Source of the DNA: Endotrypanum monterogeii
Lineage: Eukaryota; Euglenozoa; Kinetoplastea; Trypanosomatida; Trypanosomatidae
Direction: 5' to 3'
DNA: 64,000 nt
NCBI GenBank assembly: GCA_000333855.2
Contig: CM007347.1
Location: forward strand, 62,001 to 126,000
Each line of letters begins with the position of its first letter. Within the stretch, counting starts at the first letter, position 1. This document shows positions 43,034 through 53,431 of the stretch, in pieces. The notes under the pieces were generated by a model. The model saw only the letters and a program-made list of their open reading frames with translations, was not told the DNA's origin and did not search any database. A program made the translations under genes and the position numbers.

Positions 43034-44594
43034 GAGCATCCTTGCAGGTTTCCTTGCGACGCTACTGCATTGTTGTGTCTGTGTGTCTGTGTGTGTGTGT
43101 GTGTGTCTGTGTGTGTGTTGTGGTCCGATGACATGTTGTACCCTTGTCGACTTCATTCGACTTAGTTTTGCCTGGAGGGGCGTAATTTGAGGCTCAGAAA
43201 GGAATTTGGAGGCTTTATGCCACCAACATAAAAGAAAAAAGAAAGTGTGTGTATTTGTGAGTGTGTGGGTCTGTGTGTGTGTGCGTGCTTGTATGGTTTA
43301 CAAAAAAAAAAAAACAGATGAAATGTAGTACCCAGGCACACGCACACACACACGCACACTTATGCTCATCTGCGGCTGACTTCCTTTCCTCCCAATGGCA
43401 CAATAACAGAGGTGTAACGCACATACTCGCACCTGTATAGATACACTAAAAAAAAAAAAATAAGTGTCCTCTTGTAGTGCCATCGCCCAAAAGAACCTTC
43501 CAAAGAGTGGGGAGCGCCGTTCTGGTTCACATGGAATTGTCCACTACGGCTGGTCTCCTAAAGATCAGGTGCCACGAAGGGGCGAGAGGGATCTCGGATG
43601 AGGGAAATGGAGGGCGTTCTGATATGGCTGCACTGGGTGTTTGTGCGGGGTCTACGTCCATGTGAAAGTGGTCTTGGGTGCTCTCGAGGACATTTTTTAC
43701 CCTCCGACTGCACAGGAAAGGCTCCCTGCACGTGATGAGGGCTTAATAGTCTCTTCACTCTTCTCACCTCAGGGGCACACAGCGCCGCTCTTGTTCCCCT
43801 CTTATTCCCAAAGAGAGAGAGCTTCCGAACGTGTGACGGCATTGTTGCACACTCGCTGTCCTGGGGCGTTTGTTACCGTCTTCCTACGCCACGTTCCTTG
43901 CACGACTTGCATCGCGCTATTGTTTTTTTCAAGTGTGTGGAGCCCTCCCCTCCTCTCCCCTTCCCCTGCTGACCGTTGATAGTAATCAGAGGACTTGTTG
44001 CCGCACTGCTGTCTTTAATTTAATGCCCTTTCGCGCTAGGCATGTTTTCATTACGTGCTTTATGTTACCGCCATCTTTAACAAAAAATATTTCCAATCTC
44101 TCCCTCTTTTTAATAAAAAATATATTTTATTATTTCACCCCTTAAACTCACACGGGCATATCGCCAGCACACGCGCCACGGCTAGGTCGTTTCTTTCAGC
44201 CTGCGAAAGGGCAGTTTTCAGTGATCCACAAAATAAAAAAAAAACATTTTTTTTCCTTCGCGTCACATTTTTCATCGGAGTTTCGTTTTCATTTTGCTTC
44301 TCTGGTGCAGTACACCCTCTCTACCCCTCGTGAGGCTCTACTCTTCGTGTACTTGGACCATTCAAGGTGCCCGGCCCGCGTCATCCGTGTCTGTGGTTGC
44401 TTTGCGTGTGTGTGAGTGTGTTGGTTCGGTGCGGGTACTCTCCAGTGGGCGCGTTTCTCGATATGCGGCGCACGTGCGAGGGCCCCTGCTCGCCTTGCTA
44501 CACTTTTTCCGTGTGCACTGACTCTCTGGCGTACACACCATCATAATAGGGAGTATATGTATCTGCAAATACACACACAAACACACACATACGC

Positions 44595-44637
<43 letters not shown>

Positions 44638-44699
44638 GCACCTTTTTATAGGGCTCTTATTCACACGAAAGCCTAACCAATCATTTTTCGTATTGGATC
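43034..44699. other. Intergenic region rich in microsatellites
   Basis: GT/TG runs at about 43077-43119 and 43246-43288, A-runs near 43301 and 43449, CA near 43340, AT-rich sequence at 44080-44130, and a long TA run at 44598-44630 before ATG9. A T-tract with AG at 44650-44651 is a candidate splice acceptor. No credible gene. Confidence 0.6.
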
Positions 44700-46891
44700 A
44701 TGATGGCGTGGGAGTTGCGACCTTCAATGCTGAGGCTCCCACGATTCAGCCTTCGCTTTGTCGGCAGCGGCAGGATAGAGGATATGCGTTTCTTCACGCA
44801 GGCGCTGTACAAGTATTGGTACAATAAAGGTTTCTGGGGGGCTACAGTATCCTCCGCTGTGGATTTCCTCAACACTTTTGTTCTTTTTATTGTTGCGGTC
44901 ATATTCACGTTGCGGTTTGACTGGACCACAGCGGTGATCTGCGCGGAACCAGAGTGTGCCGCGCAACCGCTGGTGAGAGGACTGCACGCCCCGTACATTT
45001 TCCGCCCCGATTTCTGGGGTCATCTCTGGGGATTTATTCTTCTTAGCACCACTGCCGGCTCGTGCGCGTACGAGTTCGTCCGCTTCTTGGAGACATATTA
45101 CCTGCAGTACGAGATCGAGGAGGTCGCCCGGGAGGCAGGCGTCGAGACCGGCTTTCTCACCCCTCTGCACCGCTGGCGCTTTCAATGGCAGCGTGGTCTG
45201 TATGGTCGAGATGGTCATGAATTTATTGGCCTATGCAGCGGCGACGCAATCGCGCTCAGCACCGCAGGATGGGGAGAATTTCTTGAGACCATCTGCGCAT
45301 CCGTTGGTCGAAGTTGCAGTCTCAAATTCGGACCACCGGGAGAGCCACTGGATCCCTTGCGTGCAGTCCAAGGCCTCATGCAGTTGGAGAATTATTTGGT
45401 CGCTCTGTACGAAACGGATGTGTTGCGTGGCACTGCCCTCCAGCACGTTAAGCCCAGTATGATCATGTCGCTGATCGACTCTATGTTTGATGCCTTCCGA
45501 ACAATCCAGTCTCGCCACATGTGCACATGGGCCCTTCGCACTGCGATCATCACCTATGTCGTGTTGTACACGGTCGGCTTCTTTTTTTTTGTGTATACGC
45601 GACGCTGAAGGTGCTTGTGAAGAATGCAGCTCAGGTCAAGGTGAATTACTGGGCTCTTTCCCAGCGCATGTGGACCACAGAGGCGCAATGGCGCTTTCGG
45701 CTGTACAACGAGGTAGATCATCTCCACGCGTGTCGCCTGCGAGCTGGCGCGGAGGTTGCTGAGCGCATGGTGGATCGACTGCGGGTGTCTAATAGCATTT
45801 CTAGACTCGTGCGGCGGGTTTGCAGCACTTGCGTTCTTGTAACTGCCGTTTTATCCTTCCTGAATCCGGCCCTCCTCATCGGGGCTTCCATTGGGGGACT
45901 CACTCTGGTTTGGTGGCTCACGCTCGCTTTGATGCTGTACGCGTGCGTTCCAGAGGTGGATCCGCGGGAGCGAGAGTATGCCTACGGTGCTGACCTAGAG
46001 CGGCTTGTCGACAGCGTTCACTACGACGTGGCGGAGTGGTTCCACTCAGCGGACACATTTTACGAGCACATAACCACGACGTTGTTCAAGAATCGAGTGT
46101 TGGTCGTGTTGACAGATCTCCTGACAACACTTGCACTGCCGCTGCTGCTGCTTTATTCATTACGAGATGGGAGCGTGGAGGCGTTGGTGGAGTTTGTGCT
46201 ACAGTATTCGACGACGGTCGACGGCGTCGGCTCAATCGCTGTCGGCTCCGACTGGAGCGCCTCTTCCCTCTCGGTGGCTAAACTGGGGGAGCACGAATCC
46301 AACGGTATCAACTACGCTTCTGCGTCGACACGCAGCAATGAGGTTGATGGAAGCGCTACACTGCTTGGCAGAGCCCTAGATGTAACCGGTTCTGCACATA
46401 AGCGGGCCAAGAAGGTGCAGTTGTCGGTGGCCAGTTTCGCGGCAGTGTACTCGCAGTGGACACTCCGGCACATCGATGGTCCCACTGGCAGAGATTCTCC
46501 TAGAGGTTCTGAGGAAGCAGCGCTGAAGGAATTCCTGCGACAGCTGAGCCACCGTGTGCGGGAGGCAGCGACCACGCAGGTGGCGAGTTTCGCTGCACCC
46601 GACGACCTCATGTTTTCCAGAGACTCATCAGTGCCTACGAGGTCGGTGCGCTTTGATCGTCCTGCGGGGGTACCCCAAGAGGACACCGAGCAAGGGGCCG
46701 AGGGGGTCTTCGACGAAACTAGTGGGTTACTGGCGTTTGAAGTGGGTAGCACAACTGCACACGAGCGTGAACAACTTTTCGTGTCGCAGGTGTCTTCACG
46801 TCACGCTGCTCGCTCATTTCGCACAACTCAGCAGCCGCCGTACCGCCGGGAAGCAGCGGCTTACGGAACAGAAAAGGGAAGCTCCCAGTGA
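44700..46891 (+). CDS. ATG9: Autophagy protein ATG9, broken by one frameshift
   Basis: Two open frames together match ATG9. The first (44700-45608, ATG at 44700 or 44703) carries membrane segments, e.g. FLNTFVLFIVAVIF (~residue 58) and a stretch near residue 290. It stops right after a T9 run (45582-45590). The second continues in another frame from that run to 46891 with the family's core: RLYNEVDHLHACRLRAG (human: FNELDHELQARLNRGY), a hydrophobic segment (LVWWLTLALMLYACV), LERLVDSVHYDVAEWFH, a TLFKNRVLVVLTDLLTTLALPLLLLYSLRDG helix pair, then VDGVGSIA. About 730 residues in all. One base missing from the T run explains the break. ATG9 is the multispanning lipid scramblase on vesicles that seed autophagosomes. 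The C-terminal tail is disordered. Confidence 0.85.
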
Positions 46892-47951
46892 AAGAGAAGC
46901 CAGGGAGGCGTCTGTTCGATATCTGCGAAGCTTTTGGGTCGTCAAAGGGGGCGAAGGTGGAGACTGCTTCTTGCTGTTAGCCCCCCCCCCCCCCGATTGC
47001 GCGATGTGCTGTTCATACTCTCAAGACATTGTCTTTTTTTTACTGAGTCTTGACTCTGGGAGTGGAGTCGGGGGCCAGGAGTTAGCGGTTACGTGTGGTG
47101 AGCCTTTACTGCCGTCCGCTTCCCCCTTTTCTCAACTCTTTCACTCTGTCGATGTGCACTGTTTTTCTACAAGCTCCTTTTTTTTTTCAAGAAAGGTGAT
47201 TGTTCTCGGGGTTTTTCTCCCTCGACTGTATTCAATATGTCCCCTCTTTCCCCCTCCCTTCTTCACCTCGTCCTGCTTTCGCTCCTTGAAATTTTGTCGC
47301 TGCCGCTAGCGCTTTCATTCCGAGAAAGGCCGCCAGAAGAAGAAGAAAAAAAAAGATTTGTGGAACTGAAAATTACTTCTGTCCGTCTTTGTGGTGGACG
47401 AAAGGTCGATTTTCTTGTCGTGAGTCGTATGCTGGTGCTATGCTTCCTTCCGTGTCCCCCAGTTCGCTCGCTGACCGGCTCCTCGGTATCAGCGACAGGT
47501 GTGCTTTGTTTTATGGCTGAACAGCTTCAAGCGATCCCCCTCTTTCCGCATACTATTCCGCATTCCACGAGGGATATATGAAATGAAATGTTTCTGGCGT
47601 ATTTTCGAGTCCCACTTCGACTCTCCCTCCATTTTTCTTTCATTCGCCTATCTTCTATGGAATAAGTGAAGCTTCCTCCACTCTAGATGGTTCGCACGTC
47701 TGTTGAGTGTGCTCCGCGCTGACAGGCAAACTCGCATGATTCGTGCGACTTCCTACCCCCCCCCCCAAAAAAAAAAAAAACAAAAATAATACACACACTC
47801 TTACACGCCGTTGATTTACAGATTGAAGATCTACATACATTTCATCGAGTCAGCGCCCAACCACGTGTCTTTGCAGTTCACCACAGTTCTACCCACTTAC
47901 TTCAGGAGCAGTGAATGGTGCTACTTGAGGTATCTCGAGACGAATCTGCAC
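46892..47951. other. Intergenic region
   Basis: A C14 run (about 46980-46994), a C-then-A homopolymer pair near 47757-47780, and several T-rich tracts. AGs near 47819 and 47905 are candidate acceptors for the next gene. No credible gene: the open frame reaching 47309 is an alternative frame of ATG9 running on. Confidence 0.6.
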
Positions 47952-48374
47952 ATGGACAGCACGACTGACGCGCATTTTGAGGCTGCCTGGAGTGAGGTCG
48001 TGCGGCAGGAAAATGTGCAACTGAGGGCCAGCATAGAACACCTGAACACGGAGGTGGAGCGCGAACTGGCGCTGCTCTTAGCAGGTGTCAGAGATGCACT
48101 AACCGAGGACCAACGAGACATCCAATCCGAATTTGAGAAGCTGATACGCATGGTGGAGCAATTTCAGGAGGGCGTAGAGATGTGGCAGCTGAAGGCGAAA
48201 AGCTCTATTAAAATGATCGAGGAAAAACAGCGCAACTTTGCAATGCTGGTCGAGGAGACATCCATACGTGGAGCGGCGGCACGCAGAGACTCGATTGATC
48301 GACTTCAGAGGCGTGCCGACGAGGCGGAGGCACACTGCCAACAACTATTGATTGCAGCCAACAAGAGTATGTGA
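47952..48374 (+). CDS. Small coiled-coil protein; unrecognised
   Basis: A 140-residue protein from ATG at 47952. The frame is open upstream to a TTG at 47811 but has no earlier ATG. Almost the whole length is an acidic/charged helix with heptad pattern (RQENVQLRASIEHLNTEVERE...LRRADEAEAHCQQLLIAANK), so a coiled coil of about 120 residues is expected. There is no signal peptide, membrane segment or catalytic motif. It may be a subunit of a cytoskeletal, flagellar or tethering complex, but nothing in the sequence decides which. It sits between ATG9 and a DnaJ gene. Confidence 0.7.
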   Translation: MDSTTDAHFEAAWSEVVRQENVQLRASIEHLNTEVERELALLLAGVRDALTEDQRDIQSEFEKLIRMVEQFQEGVEMWQLKAKSSIKMIEEKQRNFAMLVEETSIRGAAARRDSIDRLQRRADEAEAHCQQLLIAANKSM

Positions 48375-49127
48375 GGGCAGAGAGTGATTCTTCTTCAGTC
48401 TCCCTCGATCATTCACCACTGTAGTACCAGAGTCTGCCGCGCTCCCCCGGATATAGGTTTTGCGTGCTCTCGAGCGGGTGAGGTTTATTGATTGTCGTGA
48501 CAGCTGCGTCTCAGTCAGGAGGCACCGGTGCCTTGAACAAAATGTCTTGCACTTCACGTTAGAGCATAGCCATGATGATATAGTTGTCGACGTCTTCCTT
48601 TCCTCCTGCTCATTGTCGCCCCCTCTAACCACCTGTGGGATTCGGTTCGAGAGGTGTGGGGTACATCTTTTACATTTTTCTCCGAGCAAGTTGTCGATAG
48701 AAACAGAAAATATTTTTTATTCTAAAGAGAAAAGCACCTCATACGCGTGTCCCCACCACAACACATTCACTATAACAGCGAAGTACAACGCTCGTGTTGG
48801 CCTGTTGTCACTCCGCCGAGCAAGCGAGTGCTCTAGTCCCCGAATGATGGAGATGCTCGAGTGTTATATGAAAAGGTGAGATAGCGTTGCGTTTGAATGT
48901 TTATCACGGCGATGACTTTACAAGCACCCGGTGCATCTGGTCGACTCTTCATTTTCCTGTATGTTACCGATTGTCTATGCCTCGTGATGGCTTCCCTGGA
49001 TCTTTTCTTTTGTCCACCTTTGCAGGTAGTACATACTGCCGAGGAGAAGTGATATCTTCCTGTGTTTCTCCCCTGTGCACCCTCGACGCGGTGGGGCATG
49101 TGCAGGTACGGAACCTCCCCCCCCTCT

Positions 49128-49158
<31 letters not shown>

Positions 49159-49759
49159 AAAACGCACCAGAGCAGAGCAATACACCACTGCAAGTGTTGA
49201 CTTCCTTATTCCGTGGGTTGGCTTGTGTCATCAGCCTCTGTTCTTTCCTTCGAGGTGATCGTTGCCGGAGAGTCTGCTTGTTTTCTCTTTTTCCTTTCCC
49301 TTTTGCCCACTTTTTCTCTCCCCTGGCGGCCGTTGCGATCATCATCCATTGAAAAATTTGTTAATGCCTTCATGGCCTGTGCTGTCGTAGCGTTGTTTTG
49401 TCCAACAGCCGTGTAACAGACACACATACACAAACACCCTTAGTTTTATTTTGTCTTGTTTACGTTGTACTTTATGGGACCACGAAGGACATCGGGCTTT
49501 ATTGGTTTCTACATGCACAAATTGTTGATGTGTGTTTCTTTCTCCTACACATCTGATTCCCCAATCGGGCGTGACCTCGGACTGTGCGATGCCTTTGAGG
49601 TATAGACAATCCTCTCCTCCTTCTCCCCCTCCTCCACCTCTTCTCCCCCCCCTCCACCTCCACCTCCACCTCCACCTGATGCCCTTGCATGTATGAGTGA
49701 ATCGGTCGATAAAAGAGGAGTTCGCTCACCTCCTAAGCAACGTGGTGTGTATTTCAATC
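48375..49759. other. Intergenic region
   Basis: A CA run at about 49129-49154 and a very strong pyrimidine tract at 49606-49676 (repeating CTCC and CCACCT units) upstream of the DnaJ gene. On the opposite strand this tract is G-rich. Open frames such as 48460-48879 show no family resemblance. Confidence 0.6.
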
Positions 49760-50896
49760 ATGCGACGACTGCTGAACTGCTCACGTTGGACCAAATGCTC
49801 TGCTATCAGAGCCATCTCCGGGCCTTCAATCTGCCTCATGACAAGACCATCCTCCGTGCCGTCCACACCGGGGATTCGTTTCCTGCGCTGGCCATGCCCG
49901 TTGACAGGAATTTCGTCTTCCTTCGCTTTCACGCAGGCTGGACGCCGCTGGCAAAGTGACACCGCCGGGCAGCAAGATTTCTACGCGGTACTGGGGGTGA
50001 GGCCAGATGCCACGCAGGACGAGATCAAGGCCGCCTACAAGAAACTGGCGCTCGAGTACCACCCTGACCGCAACCACCAGGCCGGCGCGGAGGACAAGTT
50101 CAAATCGATTTCAGCTGCGTACAGCGTCATTGGGCACCGAGAAAAGCGCCGCGAGTATGATGCGCAGCGGGCCATGGCGAGCAGCGTGGGCGGCACATCG
50201 TATAGCAGTGGGGGCAGCAGTGGTCGTGCCGGAGGGTACACCAGCGGCTTTCCAGGTGGCGCGAACCGCGGGAGTTACCACTATCAGCAGATGTCCAAGG
50301 AGGAGGCTGACCTGCTTTTTCGTGAGCTTTTCGGTGGTATGCGCGTAGAGCAGATTTTCCGAAACCTGGAGGACGAGATGCGGCTCGGAGGTATCAAGGG
50401 GAACGGATTGGGCAGGCATGTAGGCAGTAGCTTTCCCAGCTCAGATCAGACCTTCCGACCCTTCTTCCGAGCTGAGAGCAGCTCGATGAATGTGTTTATT
50501 GACGAGCACGGGAACCGCATGGAGGAGTCGACGTACACCGACTCTTCTGGGAAGCGCTTCACTGTACGCCGGATGAGCAGTAGCGACCCAAACGCAAGTA
50601 CAAATCAAACTGATGAGGATTTTTATCGCGGGCGACACGTCGGAAAGGACGGTCGCTATCGCTTTGGTAATGTCCACTCTAAGTTCCAACGACCCAGCGA
50701 CGACTTTACCGAGAACACGCTCGGTATCCGTTCCCACGGCCGAAGTCCTGTGGTGGCTTTTCTCATCCTTGCCGCGTGGACAGTAATACTCGGCACTCTC
50801 CTGTTTGGCTTTATCGCTTTTCTCGTTCGCCACCCGCTGTTTTGTGCATCTGTTCTGGTTCTCATTTTCCTTGGTCGTGCCGCCCGCCCTTTTTGA
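49760..50896 (+). CDS. Mitochondrial DnaJ (Hsp40) protein with C-terminal membrane segments
   Basis: A 378-residue protein. Longer open frames start upstream with GTG, but the first ATG (49760) opens a basic, Ser-rich presequence (MRRLLNCSRWTKCSAIRAIS) ending near GRRWQS, a plausible mitochondrial cleavage site. The J domain follows at residues ~73-137 (DFYAVLGVRPDATQDEIKAAYKKLALEYHPDRN) with the HPD triad that stimulates Hsp70 ATPase. There is no zinc-finger domain. A Gly/Ser-rich linker and an unrecognised middle region follow, then two C-terminal hydrophobic helices (FLILAAWTVILGTLLFGFIAFLV and LFCASVLVLIFLG). It is probably a type III J-protein anchored in a mitochondrial membrane, working with mtHsp70. 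Its client is unknown. Confidence 0.85.
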   Translation: MRRLLNCSRWTKCSAIRAISGPSICLMTRPSSVPSTPGIRFLRWPCPLTGISSSFAFTQAGRRWQSDTAGQQDFYAVLGVRPDATQDEIKAAYKKLALEYHPDRNHQAGAEDKFKSISAAYSVIGHREKRREYDAQRAMASSVGGTSYSSGGSSGRAGGYTSGFPGGANRGSYHYQQMSKEEADLLFRELFGGMRVEQIFRNLEDEMRLGGIKGNGLGRHVGSSFPSSDQTFRPFFRAESSSMNVFIDEHGNRMEESTYTDSSGKRFTVRRMSSSDPNASTNQTDEDFYRGRHVGKDGRYRFGNVHSKFQRPSDDFTENTLGIRSHGRSPVVAFLILAAWTVILGTLLFGFIAFLVRHPLFCASVLVLIFLGRAARPF

Positions 50897-51289
50897 TAGT
50901 CTTCATGTCTTGTTGAAGCCCAGAGAAATAGACTTTCCTCCACGGGTCACTACTGCTTGTGTGGTAGCATGGCGGGGTGCTGTGTGCGTTTGTGGAGGTG
51001 GACAGTCTACATCCCCGGTGAGGTCAGCGATATTGAAGCGACACAATGTGCATGGCGTCAATCTGGGGTGTCCCTGACCCCATGACTGTAGCAACTTCCA
51101 TTGTACTACATGCGCTTGTGTGGTGTGAGTTTGACATTTGCAGGCTCGCGTACGCCCTCCAGATTTATTTCCTTTGCGTCGTACATGCATGCGCTTAGTA
51201 GGGAAGGGGGGGGAGGGTGGCGCGTGGGGGCCAAATTTCTCCTTGAGTCGGCTTCCATGCAGTCCTTCGGACCCCCCACTCCTCCTCCC

Positions 51290-51291
<2 letters not shown>

Positions 51292-51350
<59 letters not shown>

Positions 51351-51565
51351 CGTAGTAGTCGTCCGTCCGTCGTCGTCGACCGACCGTACCGGTGGGGTGG
51401 GGGGTAGGGGGGTAGGTAGTGTGGTTGTTAGTTAGTTGTTGTTAGTACGTAACGTNNNNNNNNNNNNNNNNNNNNCGGTCGGGGTCCGGGAACGTACTTA
51501 CCGTTCGTACGTACGGTCGTCCTACTCGTCACGTCCGTCCGTACCCCGACCCTACCCTCCTCCTC

Positions 51566-51625
<60 letters not shown>
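51292..51625. other. Probable assembly artefact around a 20-N gap, flanked by CA microsatellites
   Basis: CA runs at both ends enclose about 107 and 92 bases of odd sequence around Ns at 51456-51475. GC and AT dinucleotides are absent and CA nearly absent in the odd parts, while T-A-C-G order steps dominate, as in the other gap. TG appears only in one T/G-rich patch. This fits dephased 454 reads beyond a long microsatellite and is unlikely to be genomic. Confidence 0.75.
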
Positions 51626-51627
<2 letters not shown>

Positions 51628-52357
51628 GGAGTATGTGCCCCTGGCTTGACGCACCTGTGGGGTGGGGGGGGGAGGATGTGTGTGTTTATATGTTTGTGTA
51701 CTAAAGGCATGCTCGGGGAAGGTTCAAGGCATTGGTCGGATGACCCCCAGAGAAACTTGGGCGACTGAGGGAGTGTAGGATGTCACGCACACAAAACAAC
51801 ACGCGTGTTTTTATATACACAGTCTTGTTCTTGATCACCAAGATGGGGAGGCGAAAGACATGTATTATGGAAAAAACGTTTCGGACCTGTTTGGTTGAGA
51901 CACCGCAGTCTCCCCGAAACGCGAAGAAGGGAGAAGGTTAGGAGGTGTGTAGAGCTGAGATGCTGCTCTGCGCACATTCCCTGCGCGCGGACGTACTGTG
52001 GGGACCATTTTTTTTTTTTTTCACGTCTTCGAAGGGTCTTTTCATGTGCTGTTCTCTCTTCCCTGCCCCTTCGTTGCGAGGGTTGTTGTTGTGTTCTCTG
52101 TCGCACGAGATAGGGAGTGTGGGCGTGCCAGCCACTGCACGGAGGCACTCGACAGTTGATGCCGCCGCTACGTCCAGGTTGGCCCCCATGAGTCTGGTAT
52201 GCATCCCCTGGTCTCGTTGTGAACTCGTATCACATGCGTTGCCTCTCTCACTTCCGTACAACTTCTCGCTTCTCCACGGCTTCCTCTTGGTACATGTGAG
52301 CAGTTGATCATCACTACTCTGTCTCCCTCCAACAAAAGCGTAACAATAAAAACTACT

Positions 52358-52396
52358 TTTCTCTGACTCTTCTACTTGTGTGCGATTTTCTTCTAG
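52358..52396 (+). promoter_or_regulatory. Trans-splice tract and acceptor for ribokinase
   Basis: A T/C-rich stretch (ctctgactcttctac, then gattttcttctag) ends in AG at 52395-52396, 33 nt before the ATG at 52430. It excludes the non-ATG upstream extension only weakly, but supports 52430 as the start. Confidence 0.6.
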
Positions 52397-52429
52397 TCTG
52401 CAACGCAGTTGAGTAAGATTGCACCCACC

Positions 52430-53431
52430 ATGCACCGACTGCAGAATGTTCAATCCCACACGGGCGAGTTCGCCCCCGACATTTTGGTGGTTGGTTCTTG
52501 CTTCTTGGATTACGTCGGTTACGTTGACCACATGCCACAGGTCGGCGAGACGATGCACTCCGAGTCGTTCCACAAGGGATTTGGCGGGAAGGGTGCGAAC
52601 CAGGCCGTGGCGGCAGGCCGCCTTGGGGCAAAGGTTGCTATGGTGAGCATGGTGGGAACCGACGGCGATGGCAGTGACTACATCAAAGAGTTGACCAAGA
52701 ATGGGGTCAACACGACCTACATGCTGCGCACTGGCAAGAGTGCCACCGGGCTAGCGATGATCCTGGTAGACACCAAGTCATCAAACAATGAAATTGTCAT
52801 ATGCCCCAACGCCACGAACTACTTCACACCTGAAGTGCTGCGCGCGCAAACTGACAACTACGAGAAAATTATGCGCAAGGGACTGAGATATCTCGTCTGC
52901 CAGAACGAAATTCCCCTCACCACCACATTGGACGTGATCAAGGAGGCTCATGGTCGTGGCGTATACACTGTGTTCAACACGGCGCCGGCTCCGAAGCCGC
53001 ATGAGGTGAAGCAAATTAAACCGTTTCTCCCGTACGTCTCTCTCTTCTGTCCAAACGAGGTGGAGGCCTCGCTGATCACTGGCGTGAAAGTGACGGACAC
53101 TGCGTCTGCCTTCAAAGCCATCGAGACGCTCCAGAAGCTTGGCGTGCGTGATGTCGTCATCACACTCGGCTCGGCCGGATTCGTGCTCTCTGAAAACGGT
53201 GGCGCTCCCGTGCATGTCATGGGTAAGCGTGTCAAGGCAGTGGACACAACCGGTGCAGGCGATTGCTTTGTCGGGTCGATGGTCTATTTTATGAGTCGTG
53301 GCCGTGGCCTTCTAGAGGCGTGCAAGTGCGCCAATGAGTGCGCCGCTATAAGTGTCACGCGCAAGGGTACGCAATTGTCTTACCCTCACCCAAGTGAGCT
53401 GCCGGCTGACGTCGTGTTAGCGGGCAGCTAG
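52430..53431 (+). CDS. RBK: Ribokinase (PfkB family)
   Basis: A 333-residue protein, a normal length for the family. It shows the PfkB signature 1 region [16 protein letters not shown] (substrate binding, ~residue 50) and signature 2 [16 protein letters not shown] (~residue 275), whose Asp in GAGD is the catalytic base and whose GAG forms the anion hole. [22 protein letters not shown] at the N-terminus holds the Asp that contacts ribose. It phosphorylates D-ribose to ribose 5-phosphate with ATP and feeds salvaged ribose to the pentose phosphate pathway. No targeting signal is obvious: the C-terminal AGS does not look like a strong PTS1. Start chosen at the first ATG. Confidence 0.95.
   Translation: MHRLQNVQSHTGEFAPDILVVGSCFLDYVGYVDHMPQVGETMHSESFHKGFGGKGANQAVAAGRLGAKVAMVSMVGTDGDGSDYIKELTKNGVNTTYMLRTGKSATGLAMILVDTKSSNNEIVICPNATNYFTPEVLRAQTDNYEKIMRKGLRYLVCQNEIPLTTTLDVIKEAHGRGVYTVFNTAPAPKPHEVKQIKPFLPYVSLFCPNEVEASLITGVKVTDTASAFKAIETLQKLGVRDVVITLGSAGFVLSENGGAPVHVMGKRVKAVDTTGAGDCFVGSMVYFMSRGRGLLEACKCANECAAISVTRKGTQLSYPHPSELPADVVLAGS

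Larger units (their letters stand above)
50897..52429. other. Intergenic region with assembly gap
   Basis: Contains two CA microsatellites (51292-51348 and 51568-51625) around odd sequence and 20 Ns, described separately, plus C/T-rich leader sequence before ribokinase. No credible gene. Confidence 0.65.

Noticed and set aside
48630..48665. ggttcgag-like sequence resembling a tRNA B box
   Set aside because: No matching A box or cloverleaf around it. It lies in a gene-array spacer with T/C-rich flanks.
48460..48879. 139-residue open frame after the small coiled-coil gene
   Set aside because: No family resemblance and no clear splice signal. It is most likely 3' UTR.
51340..51580. Possible novel satellite or CRISPR-like array near the second gap
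   Set aside because: No repeated unit or spacer structure. The composition is explained better by sequencing noise at a CA microsatellite.
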